Part shown: positions 26,761 to 39,093 of the stretch, in pieces
How positions within the stretch are numbered: the stretch's first letter is position 1
Layout: every line of letters starts with the position of its first letter
From: Mycobacterium sp. 1274756.6
GTDB lineage: Bacteria; Actinomycetota; Actinomycetes; Mycobacteriales; Mycobacteriaceae
Assembly: GCF_001668625.1 (NCBI RefSeq)
Contig: NZ_LZLJ01000093.1
Span: forward strand, 186,001-250,000
Direction of reading: 5' to 3'
DNA length: 64,000 nucleotides
The notes under the pieces: generated by a model
Seen by the model: the letters and a program-made list of their open reading frames with translations, nothing else
What the model was told of the DNA's origin: nothing
Databases searched by the model: none
Program-made: the position numbers and the translations under genes

Positions 26761-27576
26761 GTGATCGCGCTGTCCGGGGTCGGCCCGCCGGGCTGGTCGG
26801 GCCCGGTCGAGGTGGCGTTGCCGCTGGTGGGCGAGGGCATGCTCGGACTGCGGCTGGCGTTGTCGGCGGCCGTGGTGGTGGGGCTGCTGGCCGCGGTCGT
26901 GGTCCGGGCCCGCCGGCGCGACGGTCTGGTCCGGATCGGGTTCGCCCTGGCCGCAGCAATGTCGCTCGCCGCGGGCGCGCTGCTGGTGGCCGGTGCGGTC
27001 AGCGTCACACTTCCGGTCGCTGCGGGCTGGCGTGCGCTGGTGGCGGGGGCCGCGGTCGGGCTGGTCACGGCGGTGCTGTGGCGCGCCGCGGCGGGCGACG
27101 CCGGCCGGTGGGCGCCGGCCGCACTGGTGTTCGCGCTGGTGGGCCGCGACGGTGTCGAAGCGGGGTGGGTGCTGTCCGGCTATGCCGGCGGCGGGCTGCG
27201 CGGGTGGGTCGGGCTGGCCGCCGGGGTGCTGACGGCCGCGGCGCTGGCCGCCGGGCTCAGTGTCACCGCCGCGCGGCTGCGGCCGGGGGTCCTGCGCGGC
27301 GCCGCCGGTGTGGTGGTGATCGCGGTGAACGCCGGCGTGCTGGCCGACGGGGTCGGTTCGGCGCAGCAGGCCGGGTGGCTGCCGGCCGGCGCGGTGCTCG
27401 ACGGCGGCGGCTGGTCGAGCTGGTGGACGGTGCCCGGAGCGCTGCTGCGGGTGGTCTTCCATCTCACCCCGGCGCCGACCGCGCTGCAGTTCGCGGCCTG
27501 GGCGGGGTATCTGGTCGCGGTGCCGGTCGCACTGCGGGTGGCCGGTCGCCGCGGCGCGGCGCCGCTGCGCGGTTAG
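26761..27576 (+). CDS. EfeU/FTR1-like membrane permease with altered REGLE motifs
   Basis: A ~271-residue protein with about seven hydrophobic segments and the C-terminal signature of EfeU iron permeases: LADGVGSAQQAGWLPAG, then RVVFHLTPAPTALQFAAW. The two REGLE iron-binding motifs of FTR1 proteins are degenerate: GEGML at about 24 and RDGVE at about 129. No efeO or efeB adjoins. GTG 26761 is chosen because GGAGG lies five bases before it; GTG 26755 is also open. Tail-to-tail with mazG (3-bp overlap). Whether it still carries iron is doubtful. Confidence 0.7.
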   Translation: MIALSGVGPPGWSGPVEVALPLVGEGMLGLRLALSAAVVVGLLAAVVVRARRRDGLVRIGFALAAAMSLAAGALLVAGAVSVTLPVAAGWRALVAGAAVGLVTAVLWRAAAGDAGRWAPAALVFALVGRDGVEAGWVLSGYAGGGLRGWVGLAAGVLTAAALAAGLSVTAARLRPGVLRGAAGVVVIAVNAGVLADGVGSAQQAGWLPAGAVLDGGGWSSWWTVPGALLRVVFHLTPAPTALQFAAWAGYLVAVPVALRVAGRRGAAPLRG

Positions 27577-28510
27577 GGCTGCAGCGCCGCCCAGGCGGTC
27601 CGCCAGCGCTCTTCGCTGATCGGTCCGGGCGCGGTCGTCTCCAACGGCGCGGCCTCGGTGTCGGCGTCGTCGGGTTGTGCCGCAACGCGTTCGGCGCGCC
27701 GGATCGCCTCGATGAACTCCACCACCGCCGCGCGCAGGGTGATCTCGACGTCGTCGGCGTCGGCGGTCACGGTGATGCGGGTGATCGCCTCGGGGATCAG
27801 ATCCGGCGGGAATCCGGCCCGGGTGACCCGGCGGATCACCTTCTGCGCCAGCGCCAACGCCGGCTGTGCGGTGGGGATGTCGTCGACCACCGAGAGGCGG
27901 GTCTTCTCCCTGGCTTTGGTCCGCTCCCACTGGGTCAGTTGGTCGTCGCGTGAAACCGATTCCCCGGCAAGCACATTGGCTGCCCGGCCGGTGAGCTTGC
28001 GCACCAGCGCGTCGGCGACGTCGTCGATGGTGAACCCGCCCGGCGTGACCTCCTGGGCGATGCGGGCGTGAAACAGCACCTGCAGCAACACATCACCGAG
28101 TTCGGCGCGCAGCTCCTCGTAGTCGCCGCGCTCGACGGCGTCGAACAGTTCGTAGGTCTCCTCCAGCAGGAACCGGCGCAGCGAGGCGTGGCTCTGCTCC
28201 TGCTCCCACGGGCCGGTGCTGCGCAGCCGGTCCATCAGCGCCACCGCGTCGACCAGCCGCTCCCCGGTCGGCGGCTCGGGGGCGGCGATCAGGGCCTCCC
28301 CCGCGGCCAGCCGGGCGGTGACCGCCGGATGCTGCGGGTCGGAGCTCAGCAGCACCGGGGCGTCGCCGCCGGCGTGGACCGGTCGCGCCGCGGGCAGCGA
28401 CCAGGGCACCACGACGGGCAGTTCCTCGGTGTAGGCGACCTCCCCGGTGAGCAGGGCGACGGCGTCGACCGGCACCAGCGAGGGCCGCCGCGGGTCGACC
28501 AGGACGACGG

Positions 28511-28514
<4 letters not shown>
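27573..28514 (-). CDS. mazG: Nucleoside triphosphate pyrophosphohydrolase MazG
   Basis: A 313-residue protein. The MazG fold holds the metal site ([10 protein letters not shown], then [13 protein letters not shown]), and EWERTK-like [10 protein letters not shown] sits nearby. The N-terminal ~90 residues and the acidic C-terminal region are as in the mycobacterial form. It hydrolyses non-canonical (d)NTPs to the monophosphate. The GTG overlaps the mfd stop by four bases. Confidence 0.94.
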
Positions 28515-32167
<3,653 letters not shown>

Positions 32168-32260
32168 GATGGGCCCCAGTGTAGGTGGCGGTGATTTTCG
32201 TTGTGGCCGTGGGCAACCCGGGCGTGACGGCGGACACAATCGGGCTCGCCGGGATGGACG

Positions 32261-32896
32261 CTACTCGTCGTGCAGCACCGGGTCGGCCTCCAGGTGGGTC
32301 AGCCCGTTCCAGCACAGGTTGACCAGGTGGGCGGCGACCACCTCTTTTTTGGGTTCGCGCACGTCGAGCCACCACTGCGCGGTCATCGACACCGATCCGA
32401 CCAGCGCCTGGGCGTACAGCGGCGCCAGTTCCGGGTCCAGCCCGCGGCGGGCGAAATCGCCGGCCAGGATCGACGACACCTGGTTGACCGCGTCGTTGAG
32501 CAGGCTGGAGTAGGTGCCGGTGCTGATCGCCGCCGGCGAGTCGCGGATCATGATGCGGAACCCGTCGGTGCGTTCCTCGACGTAGGTGAGCAGCGCCAGC
32601 GCCACCCGCTCCACCCGGACCCGGGAACGGTTGTTGGTCAACGACGAGGTGATGCCGTCCAGCAAGGCCGACATCTCCCGGTCGACCACCACCGCGTACA
32701 GGCCCTCCTTGCCGCCGAAGTGCTCGTAGACGACCGGTTTGGACACGTTCGCGCGCAGCGCGATCTCCTCGATCGAGGTGCCGTCGTAGCCGCGTTCGGC
32801 GAACAGCGACCGGGCGATCTCGATGAGCTGGTGGCGCCGCTCGCTGCCGGTCATCCGGGCCCGCGGCGGCCGCCCGTCTTTGTCCGGTGCTGCCAC
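32261..32896 (-). CDS. TetR family regulator (Rv1019-like)
   Basis: A 211-residue TetR regulator: HTH within LIEIARSLFAERGYDGTSIEEIALRANVSKPVVYEHFGGKEGLY-type sequence at about 23-66, then a ligand domain ending LCWNGLTHLEADP. Start could also be the ATG at residue 15. It lies upstream of mfd on the same strand as in Rv1019, so control of mfd-mazG is possible; Rv1019 is reported as an autoregulator. Confidence 0.9.
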   Translation of the reverse strand: MAAPDKDGRPPRARMTGSERRHQLIEIARSLFAERGYDGTSIEEIALRANVSKPVVYEHFGGKEGLYAVVVDREMSALLDGITSSLTNNRSRVRVERVALALLTYVEERTDGFRIMIRDSPAAISTGTYSSLLNDAVNQVSSILAGDFARRGLDPELAPLYAQALVGSVSMTAQWWLDVREPKKEVVAAHLVNLCWNGLTHLEADPVLHDE

Positions 32897-32936
32897 AACG
32901 GCCAGCGTATCGGCTCCGATAGAGTTCCTGATGCGA

Positions 32937-33008
32937 TCCGTCGTGGTGTAATCGGCAGCACATCAGATTTTGGTTCTGAGAGTTCAGGTTCGAGTCCTGG
33001 CGACGGAG
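32937..33008 (+). tRNA. tRNA-Gln (anticodon UUG)
   Basis: A 72-nt cloverleaf: acceptor TCCGTCG/CGACGGA, anticodon stem TCAGA/TCTGA around TTTTGGT (anticodon TTG, Gln codon CAA), T arm CAGGTTCGAGTCCTG and discriminator G. No encoded CCA. Place between the TetR gene and glmU matches M. tuberculosis. Confidence 0.95.
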
Positions 33009-33029
33009 CTCGGCCCGGTTCGGCACGGG

Positions 33030-33051
33030 GGCGGACCCGTCGCCGTTTTTT
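33030..33051 (+). terminator. Rho-independent terminator after tRNA-Gln
   Basis: Stem GGCGG/TCGCC with a five-base loop, then G and six T residues (33046-33051). A true U run is unusual for this GC-rich genome and marks a classic terminator ahead of glmU. Confidence 0.75.
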
Positions 33052-33116
33052 GCCGTCCGCCCGGCGGTGATGACACGCTATGGCCCATCGCGACGCGGTG
33101 AGGAGGAGCGGCGACC

Positions 33117-34568
33117 ATGACAGTGACGACTCCGGGTCAGACCGCGGTGGTGGTGTTGGCCGCCGGCGCGGGCACCCGCATGGTCTCCGACACCCCCAAG
33201 GTGCTGCACACCCTGGCGGGGCGCTCCATGCTGGCCCACGCCCTGTATTCGATCGCCGCCGCCGACCCCACCCACCTGGCGGTGGTGTTGGGCCGCGACC
33301 GCGAGCGCATCGCCCCGGTGGTCGCCGAACTCGCCGACGAGCTGGGCCGGCCCATCGACGTGGCGGTGCAGGAGCAGCAGCTGGGCACCGGGCATGCCGC
33401 CGAGTGCGGGCTGGCGGCGCTGCCGGCGGACTTCGACGGGGTGGTCATCGTGACCTCCGGGGACACCCCGCTGCTGGACGCGGCCACGCTGACCGGGCTG
33501 CTCACCGCGCACCGCACCGCCCCGGCGGCGGTGACGGTGCTGACCACCACGCTGGCCGACCCGACCGGCTACGGGCGCATCCTGCGCACCCAGGACGGCG
33601 AGGTGATCGCCATCGTCGAGCAGGCCGACGCCACCCCCCAGCAACGCCAGATCCGCGAGGTCAACGCCGGGGTGTACGCCTTCGACGTGGCCGCGCTGCG
33701 CTGGGCGCTGGGCCGGCTCGGCTCCGACAACGCCCAGCACGAGCGGTACCTGACCGACGTGATCGGCATCGTCCGCGACGCCGGGCAGGTGGTGCACGCC
33801 CAGCACGTCGACGACGCCGCGCTGGTCGCCGGGGTCAACAACCGGGTGCAGCTGGCGGCGCTCGCCGCCGAACTCAACCGCCGGATCGTGGCCGCCCACC
33901 AGCTGGCCGGGGTCACCGTCGTCGACCCGGCCACCACCTGGATCGACGTCGACGTGCAGATCGGCCGGGACACCGTGATCGCGCCGGGCACCCAGCTGCA
34001 TGCCGGCACCCGGATCGGCTCGCACTGCCGCATCGGCCCGGACACCACGCTGGCCGCCGTCACCGTCGGCGACCACGCCACCGTGGTGCGCACCCACGCC
34101 GAGGCCGCCCGGATCGGCGCGGACACCGCCGTCGGCCCCTACGCTTACCTGCGGCCGGGCACCGTGCTGGGCGACGCCGGCAAGGTCGGCACGTTCGTGG
34201 AGGTCAAGAACTCCACCATCGGGGCGGGCACCAAGGTGCCGCACCTGACCTACGTCGGCGACGCCGACATCGGCGAGCACTCCAACATCGGCGCGTCCAG
34301 CGTGTTCGTCAACTACGACGGGCAGACCAAGCGTCGCACCACGGTCGGCTCGCACGTGCGCACCGGCTCGGACACCATGTTCATCGCGCCGGTCAGCGTC
34401 GGCGACGGCGCCTACACCGGGGCGGGCACGGTGCTGCGCGAGGACGTGCCGCCGGGCGCGCTGGCGGTCTCCGGCGGCCCGCAGCGCAACATCGAGGGCT
34501 GGGTGGCCCGCAAGCGGCCGGGCAGCGCCGCCGCCGAGGCCGCCGAGCAAGCGCAGCGGCGGGGCTGA
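33117..34568 (+). CDS. glmU: GlmU, N-acetylglucosamine-1-phosphate uridylyltransferase/acetyltransferase
   Basis: A 483-residue bifunctional enzyme making UDP-GlcNAc for peptidoglycan and arabinogalactan linkage. The N-terminal pyrophosphorylase has [11 protein letters not shown] and the GDTPLL block; the C-terminal left-handed beta-helix has the hexapeptide repeats (for example [20 protein letters not shown]) with [17 protein letters not shown] precedes the ATG. First of glmU-prs-arsC-lpqT. Confidence 0.97.
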   Translation: MTVTTPGQTAVVVLAAGAGTRMVSDTPKVLHTLAGRSMLAHALYSIAAADPTHLAVVLGRDRERIAPVVAELADELGRPIDVAVQEQQLGTGHAAECGLAALPADFDGVVIVTSGDTPLLDAATLTGLLTAHRTAPAAVTVLTTTLADPTGYGRILRTQDGEVIAIVEQADATPQQRQIREVNAGVYAFDVAALRWALGRLGSDNAQHERYLTDVIGIVRDAGQVVHAQHVDDAALVAGVNNRVQLAALAAELNRRIVAAHQLAGVTVVDPATTWIDVDVQIGRDTVIAPGTQLHAGTRIGSHCRIGPDTTLAAVTVGDHATVVRTHAEAARIGADTAVGPYAYLRPGTVLGDAGKVGTFVEVKNSTIGAGTKVPHLTYVGDADIGEHSNIGASSVFVNYDGQTKRRTTVGSHVRTGSDTMFIAPVSVGDGAYTGAGTVLREDVPPGALAVSGGPQRNIEGWVARKRPGSAAAEAAEQAQRRG

Positions 34569-34666
34569 GCGGGACGCGTGTTTCGACCCGGCCACACCGC
34601 GTCCGGCCCGCTCCGTAGGATGAGCGCGAAACCTGTCAGCTCGATCATCAATCCCGGGGGCAGCCC

Positions 34667-35647
34667 ATGAGCTACGACTGGATGGAAAACCGTAAGAACC
34701 TGATGTTCTTCTCCGGTCGGGCGCATGCCGAACTGGCCGAGCAGGTGGCCAAGGAGCTCGACGTCCACGTCACCGAACAGACCGCCCGCGACTTCGCCAA
34801 CGGCGAGATCTTCGTGCGGTTCAACGAGTCGGTGCGCGGCTGCGACGCGTTCGTGCTGCAGTCCCACCCGGCGCCGCTGAACAAGTGGCTGATGGAACAG
34901 CTGATCATGATCGACGCGCTCAAGCGGGGCAGCGCGAAGCGGATCACCGCGATCCTGCCGTTCTACCCCTACGCCCGCCAGGACAAGAAGCACCGCGGCC
35001 GGGAGCCCATCTCGGCGCGGCTGGTGGCCGACCTGCTCAAGACCGCCGGGGCGGACCGGATCGTCACCGTCGACCTGCACACCGACCAGATCCAGGGCTT
35101 CTTCGACGGCCCGGTGGACCACATGCGGGCCCAGGCCCTGCTGTGCAACTACATCGTGGACAACTACAACGGCCACGACAAAGTGGTGGTCTCCCCCGAC
35201 TCCGGCCGGGTCCGCATCGCCGAGAAGTGGGCCGACGCGCTCGGCGGCGTGCCGCTCGCGTTCATCCACAAGACCCGGGACCCGCGGGTGCCCAACCAGG
35301 TGAAGTCCAACCGGGTGGTCGGCGAGGTCGCGGGCAAGACCTGCATCCTGATCGACGACATGATCGACACCGGCGGCACCATCGCCGCGGCCGTGCAGCT
35401 GCTGCGCGACGACGGCGCCGGGGACGTGATCATCGCCGCGACCCACGGGGTGCTCTCCGACCCGGCCTCCGAGCGGCTGGCCGCCTGCGGCGCCCGCGAG
35501 GTGATCGTCACCAACACCCTGCCGATCGCCGAGGAGAAACGCTTCCCGCAGCTGACGGTGCTCTCGATCGCGCCGCTGCTGGCCAGCACCATCCGGGCGG
35601 TGTTCGAGAACGGCTCGGTCACCGGACTGTTCGACGGAGACGCATAG
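34667..35647 (+). CDS. prs: Ribose-phosphate pyrophosphokinase
   Basis: A 326-residue PRPP synthetase joining ribose 5-phosphate and ATP. Landmarks are RFNESVRGCDAFVLQS, YARQDKKHRGREPIS, the DLHTDQIQGFF flag region, VVSPDSGRVRIAEKW and the PRPP loop CILIDDMIDTGGTI. PRPP feeds nucleotide, His/Trp synthesis and, in mycobacteria, decaprenylphosphoryl-arabinose. A TAGGAT hexamer ~45 bp upstream might give it its own promoter. Confidence 0.97.
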   Translation: MSYDWMENRKNLMFFSGRAHAELAEQVAKELDVHVTEQTARDFANGEIFVRFNESVRGCDAFVLQSHPAPLNKWLMEQLIMIDALKRGSAKRITAILPFYPYARQDKKHRGREPISARLVADLLKTAGADRIVTVDLHTDQIQGFFDGPVDHMRAQALLCNYIVDNYNGHDKVVVSPDSGRVRIAEKWADALGGVPLAFIHKTRDPRVPNQVKSNRVVGEVAGKTCILIDDMIDTGGTIAAAVQLLRDDGAGDVIIAATHGVLSDPASERLAACGAREVIVTNTLPIAEEKRFPQLTVLSIAPLLASTIRAVFENGSVTGLFDGDA

Positions 35648-36001
35648 ATGACTGACACCCCCGACACCACGATCTACCACAACCCGCGCTGCTCCACCTC
35701 CCGCAAGACGCTGGAGCTGCTGCGCGAGAACGGGGTGGAGCCCACCGTCGTGGAGTACCTGAAGAACCCGCCGTCGCGGGCCGAGCTGGCCGCGATGATC
35801 CGGGCGGCGGGCATCGGCGTGCGCGACGCGGTGCGCACCCGCGAGGCGCTCTACGGCGAGCTCAACCTGGCCGACGCCGACGACGAGGCCCTGCTCGACG
35901 CGATGGCGGCCAACCCGATCCTGATCCAGCGCCCGTTCGTCACGACCACGAAAGGCACCCGGCTGGCCCGTCCGGTCGACGCGGTCCGCGAGATCCTGTG
36001 A
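35648..36001 (+). CDS. ArsC-family (glutaredoxin-type) arsenate-reductase-like protein
   Basis: A 117-residue thioredoxin-fold protein: IYHNPRCSTSRKTLELL contains the single active Cys, and NPILIQRPFVTTTKG is the conserved C-terminal block with Arg. It would use glutathione-type or mycothiol-type thiols; an arsenate role is only inferred, as the Spx/ArsC family is broad. The start directly follows the prs stop and the end overlaps lpqT (GTGA). Confidence 0.88.
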   Translation: MTDTPDTTIYHNPRCSTSRKTLELLRENGVEPTVVEYLKNPPSRAELAAMIRAAGIGVRDAVRTREALYGELNLADADDEALLDAMAANPILIQRPFVTTTKGTRLARPVDAVREIL

Positions 36002-36654
36002 CCGCCCTGCGGGCCGCCGTGTTCGCGGCGGTGGCGCTGCCGACCCTGCTGGCCGGGTGCTCGTCGCACCCGCCGGACTACCAGTCGATCTGGACCACCA
36101 CGACCAGCACCACCGCCGAGTCCGGCGAGCAGGCCGAGCGGCCGGTCCCGATCGCCGAATACCTCGAGGAGCACGGCGTCAAGGGCCAGCTGGTGGCCCC
36201 GGCCGACCTCACCGACCTGACCGTGTCGATCCCCACCCCGCCGGGCTGGGCGAAATCGACCAACCGCAACTACTCGCCGGAAGCGGTGGTCATCGCCAAG
36301 GACGACGACTATCCGGTGGCGATCCTGCTGGTGATGAAGCTCGACGGCGACTTCGACGTCGCCGAGGCGATCGGGCACGGCAACTCCGACGCGAAGCTCA
36401 ACGAGAACTTCACCGAGCTGGGCGCCTCCACCGCCGACTACCAGGGGTTTCCGTCCTCGATGATCGAGGGCAGCTACGACTACCTGGCGCGGCGGCTGCA
36501 CAGCTACAACCGGATCGTGCTCGCCACCGGCGCCGCGCCCGCCGCCCAGCGCTACCTGGTGCAGCTGACGGTGACCAGCCTGGCCGAGGAGACCGTCACC
36601 CACTCCGATGACGTCGAGTCGATCATCGACGGGTTCCGGGTCGCCGTCCCCTAG
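35998..36654 (+). CDS. lpqT: Lipoprotein LpqT
   Basis: A 218-residue lipoprotein with lipobox LLAGC and a Thr-rich linker. The rest is a LpqN/LpqT-type domain (LTVSIPTPPGWAKSTN and the VLATGAAPAAQRYLVQLT strands) thought to bind glycolipids or proteins in the envelope. Overlap of the GTG with the arsC-like stop indicates coupled translation. Matches Rv1016c. Confidence 0.9.
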   Translation: MTALRAAVFAAVALPTLLAGCSSHPPDYQSIWTTTTSTTAESGEQAERPVPIAEYLEEHGVKGQLVAPADLTDLTVSIPTPPGWAKSTNRNYSPEAVVIAKDDDYPVAILLVMKLDGDFDVAEAIGHGNSDAKLNENFTELGASTADYQGFPSSMIEGSYDYLARRLHSYNRIVLATGAAPAAQRYLVQLTVTSLAEETVTHSDDVESIIDGFRVAVP

Positions 36655-36678
36655 GCCGGACACGCCCGGCGCCGACAC

Positions 36679-36691
36679 TACTGTGGCAACC
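36679..36691 (+). promoter_or_regulatory. -10 hexamer for leaderless SDR mRNA
   Basis: TACTGT (36679-36684) is followed by exactly seven bases and the ATG of the dehydrogenase gene. No Shine-Dalgarno sequence is present. Confidence 0.5.
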
Positions 36692-37564
36692 ATGACCGAC
36701 TGGACTGCCGCAGACCTACCGTCGTTCGCCGGGCGGACGGTGATCATCACCGGCGCCAACAGCGGCCTCGGGCTGGTGACCGCCACCGAGCTGGCCCGCT
36801 GCGGCGCCCGGGTCATCCTGGCGGTGCGCAACACCGCCAAGGGCCAAACGGCCGCCGCGGGCATCGTCGGGGACGTCGAGGTGCGCCAGCTCGACCTGGC
36901 CGACCTGGCCTCGGTGCGCGACTTCGCCGCCGGCGTCGACACCGTCGACGTGCTGGTCAACAACGCCGGGGTGATGGCGGTGCCCTACGCGCTCACCGCC
37001 GACGGGTTCGAGTGCCAGATCGGCACCAACCACCTGGGCCATTTCGCGCTGACCAACCTGCTGCTGCCCAAGCTGACCGACCGGGTGGTCACGGTGTCGT
37101 CGATGATGCACTACCTGGGCTACATCAGCCTGAAGGACCTGAACTGGAAGGCGCGGCCGTATTCCGGGTGGCTGGCCTACGGCCAGTCCAAGCTGGCGAA
37201 CCTGCTGTTCACCAGCGCGCTGCAGCGCCGGCTGGACGCCGCCGGGTCGCGGCTGACCGCGCTGGCCGCCCACCCCGGCTACTCCGACACCAACCTGCAG
37301 GGCCACTCCGGGCGGCGGCTCTCCGACACGATGATGCTCTCGATCGGCAACCGGTTCTTCGCCACCGACGCCGCGTTCGGGGCCCGCCAGACCCTCTACG
37401 CCGTCTCGCAGGACCTGGCCGGCGACACCTTCGTCGGCCCCCGGTTCGCCTCCCGCGGCCGCACCCAGCCGGTGGGCCGCAGCCCGCTGGCCCGCCGCCG
37501 CGGCACCGCCGAGGCGCTGTGGGGCCTCTCCGAGCAGTTGACCGGGGTCGAATTTCCGCTCTGA
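36692..37564 (+). CDS. Short-chain dehydrogenase/reductase
   Basis: A 290-residue classical SDR: TGANSGLGLVTA binds the nucleotide, VNNAGVMA stabilises the core, and VSSMMHY with YGQSKLAN gives the Ser-Tyr-Lys triad. The RxG pattern after the second strand (VRNTAKG) favours NADP(H). It resembles retinol-dehydrogenase-like SDRs of mycobacteria. I recall no SDR between lpqT and rplY in M. tuberculosis, so it is probably an insertion here. Confidence 0.88.
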   Translation: MTDWTAADLPSFAGRTVIITGANSGLGLVTATELARCGARVILAVRNTAKGQTAAAGIVGDVEVRQLDLADLASVRDFAAGVDTVDVLVNNAGVMAVPYALTADGFECQIGTNHLGHFALTNLLLPKLTDRVVTVSSMMHYLGYISLKDLNWKARPYSGWLAYGQSKLANLLFTSALQRRLDAAGSRLTALAAHPGYSDTNLQGHSGRRLSDTMMLSIGNRFFATDAAFGARQTLYAVSQDLAGDTFVGPRFASRGRTQPVGRSPLARRRGTAEALWGLSEQLTGVEFPL

Positions 37565-37575
37565 GGCCGCGATGC

Positions 37576-37707
37576 GCTAGCCTGACCGGGCGTCACGGCG
37601 AGGGTGTCCGGTAACCACCGGCCACCGTTATCGACGGCGACCTCGGCCCACCTGGGCCGTCCTTCGAGGTTGTTGCGCCGTGCCCCCGACTGCACAGGAG
37701 CGACACG
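37576..37707 (+). promoter_or_regulatory. Structured leader of rplY
   Basis: A TAGCCT hexamer (from 37577) would start a ~115-nt leader. The leader contains a nested hairpin: outer ACCTC/GAGGT (37640-37644, 37666-37670) and inner GGCCC/GGGCC (37645-37649, 37654-37658). Ribosomal-protein leaders are often sites of autogenous control; nothing here proves it. Confidence 0.4.
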
Positions 37708-38364
37708 ATGGCCGCATCATCGAAAACCAAGACCAACGAACTGCCCGCCTGGGAGCGCACCGAGACCGGTAAGGGCGCCTCGCGGCGGGCCCGGCGCGCC
37801 GGCCGGGTGCCCGCCGTGCTCTACGGCGGCGGTGAGGCCCCGCGGCACCTGGAGTTGCCCGCCCACGAGTTCGCCGCCGTGCTGCGCAACGCCGGCACCA
37901 ACGCGGTGCTCACCCTGGACCTGGAGGGCACCGAGCAGCTGGCGCTGACCTGGGCGCTGGACGTGCACCCGATCCGCCGCACCATCCAGCACGCCGACCT
38001 GCTGGTCGTGCGCCGCGGTGAGAAGGTCGTCGTCGAGGTCCTCGTCGAGATCGAGGGCGAGGCCGCCCCGGCCACCCTGGTCACCCAGGAGACCAGCTAC
38101 GTCGAGATCGAGGCGGAGGCGTTCTCGATTCCCGAGCGTCTCGTCGTGTCGGTGGAGGGCGTCGAGGCCGGCACCCAGTTCGTCGCCGGCGAGATCCGGC
38201 TGCCCGAGGGTGTCGCGCTGGTGTCCGACCCGGAATCCCTGGTGGTCAACGTGGTGACCGCCCCGACGGCCGCCGACCTGGAGGCCGAGGAGGGCGAGGT
38301 CGAGGGCGAAGAGGCCGAGGAGGCCGCCGCCGAGCCGGCCGCCGAGGCCGACGACGAGTCCTGA
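37708..38364 (+). CDS. rplY: 50S ribosomal protein L25/Ctc
   Basis: A 218-residue bL25 of the long CTC form: N-terminal 5S-rRNA-binding domain ([21 protein letters not shown]) and C-terminal beta domain ([17 protein letters not shown]), ending in a long Glu/Ala acidic tail. AGGAG-type bases precede the ATG. It is 12 bp upstream of pth, the usual actinobacterial pair (Rv1015c-Rv1014c). Confidence 0.96.
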   Translation: MAASSKTKTNELPAWERTETGKGASRRARRAGRVPAVLYGGGEAPRHLELPAHEFAAVLRNAGTNAVLTLDLEGTEQLALTWALDVHPIRRTIQHADLLVVRRGEKVVVEVLVEIEGEAAPATLVTQETSYVEIEAEAFSIPERLVVSVEGVEAGTQFVAGEIRLPEGVALVSDPESLVVNVVTAPTAADLEAEEGEVEGEEAEEAAAEPAAEADDES

Positions 38365-38376
38365 CCGGGCGCCGTC

Positions 38377-38955
38377 GTGGCCGAGCCGCTGCTGGTGGTC
38401 GGCCTGGGAAACCCGGGCCCGAACTACGCCAAGACCCGCCACAACGTCGGGTTCATGGTGCTCGAGCGGCTCGCCGGGCGGCTCGGGGCGTCGTTCAGCA
38501 CGCACAAGCGCTCCGGCGCGTCCGCCGCGACCGGCCGGGTGGCCGGCCGGTCGGTGGTGTTGGCGATGCCGCGCTGCTACATGAACGAGTCGGGCCGTCA
38601 GGTCGGGCCGCTGGCGAAGTTCTACTCGGTGCCGCCGGGCGACGTGGTGGTCATCCACGATGACCTGGACCTGGACTTCGGCCGGATCCGGCTGAAGGTC
38701 GGCGGCGGGGAGGGCGGCCACAACGGGCTGCGCTCCATCGCGTCGGCCTTGGGCAGCAAGGACTTTCAGCGGGTGCGCATCGGGATCGGGCGTCCGCCGG
38801 GGCGGATGGATCCGGCCGCGTTCGTGCTGCAGCCCTTCGCCGCCGCCGAACGCCCCGAGGTGCCGGTGATCTGCGAACAGGCCGCCGACGCCACCGAACT
38901 GCTCATCGAATCGGGCCTGGAACCCGCCCAGAACATCGTGCACACCTGGGGCTAG
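38377..38955 (+). CDS. pth: Peptidyl-tRNA hydrolase
   Basis: A 192-residue hydrolase freeing tRNA from stalled peptides. [20 protein letters not shown] supplies the catalytic His, [10 protein letters not shown] and [12 protein letters not shown] the tRNA-binding site with the catalytic Asp, and [13 protein letters not shown] the loop. GTG start. Converges on the pks16-like gene across a hairpin repeat. Confidence 0.97.
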   Translation: MAEPLLVVGLGNPGPNYAKTRHNVGFMVLERLAGRLGASFSTHKRSGASAATGRVAGRSVVLAMPRCYMNESGRQVGPLAKFYSVPPGDVVVIHDDLDLDFGRIRLKVGGGEGGHNGLRSIASALGSKDFQRVRIGIGRPPGRMDPAAFVLQPFAAAERPEVPVICEQAADATELLIESGLEPAQNIVHTWG

Positions 38956-39062
38956 GCCGCCGAATCACCTAGCCGCCTGAACCTAGCCGCCTGGCCCTCG
39001 CCGCCGAACGTGACGGTGTGTTCACGCTCGGGCGCGAACGTGAACCCAACTTCACGTTCGCG
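38955..39062. repeat. Intergenic repeats with perfect hairpin
   Basis: Between convergent pth and the ligase gene. CCTAGCCGCCTG occurs twice (from about 38968), followed by CGAACGTGA-type units. The last forms a perfect 12-bp hairpin: CGCGAACGTGAA (39033-39044), loop CCCAAC, TTCACGTTCGCG (39051-39062). Similar GAACGTGA/TTCACG palindromes occur in intergenic mycobacterial DNA and may act as a bidirectional terminator here. Confidence 0.7.
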
Positions 39063-39093
39063 AGGGTGCGGGGGGCAGGGTGGCGCGACGCGC

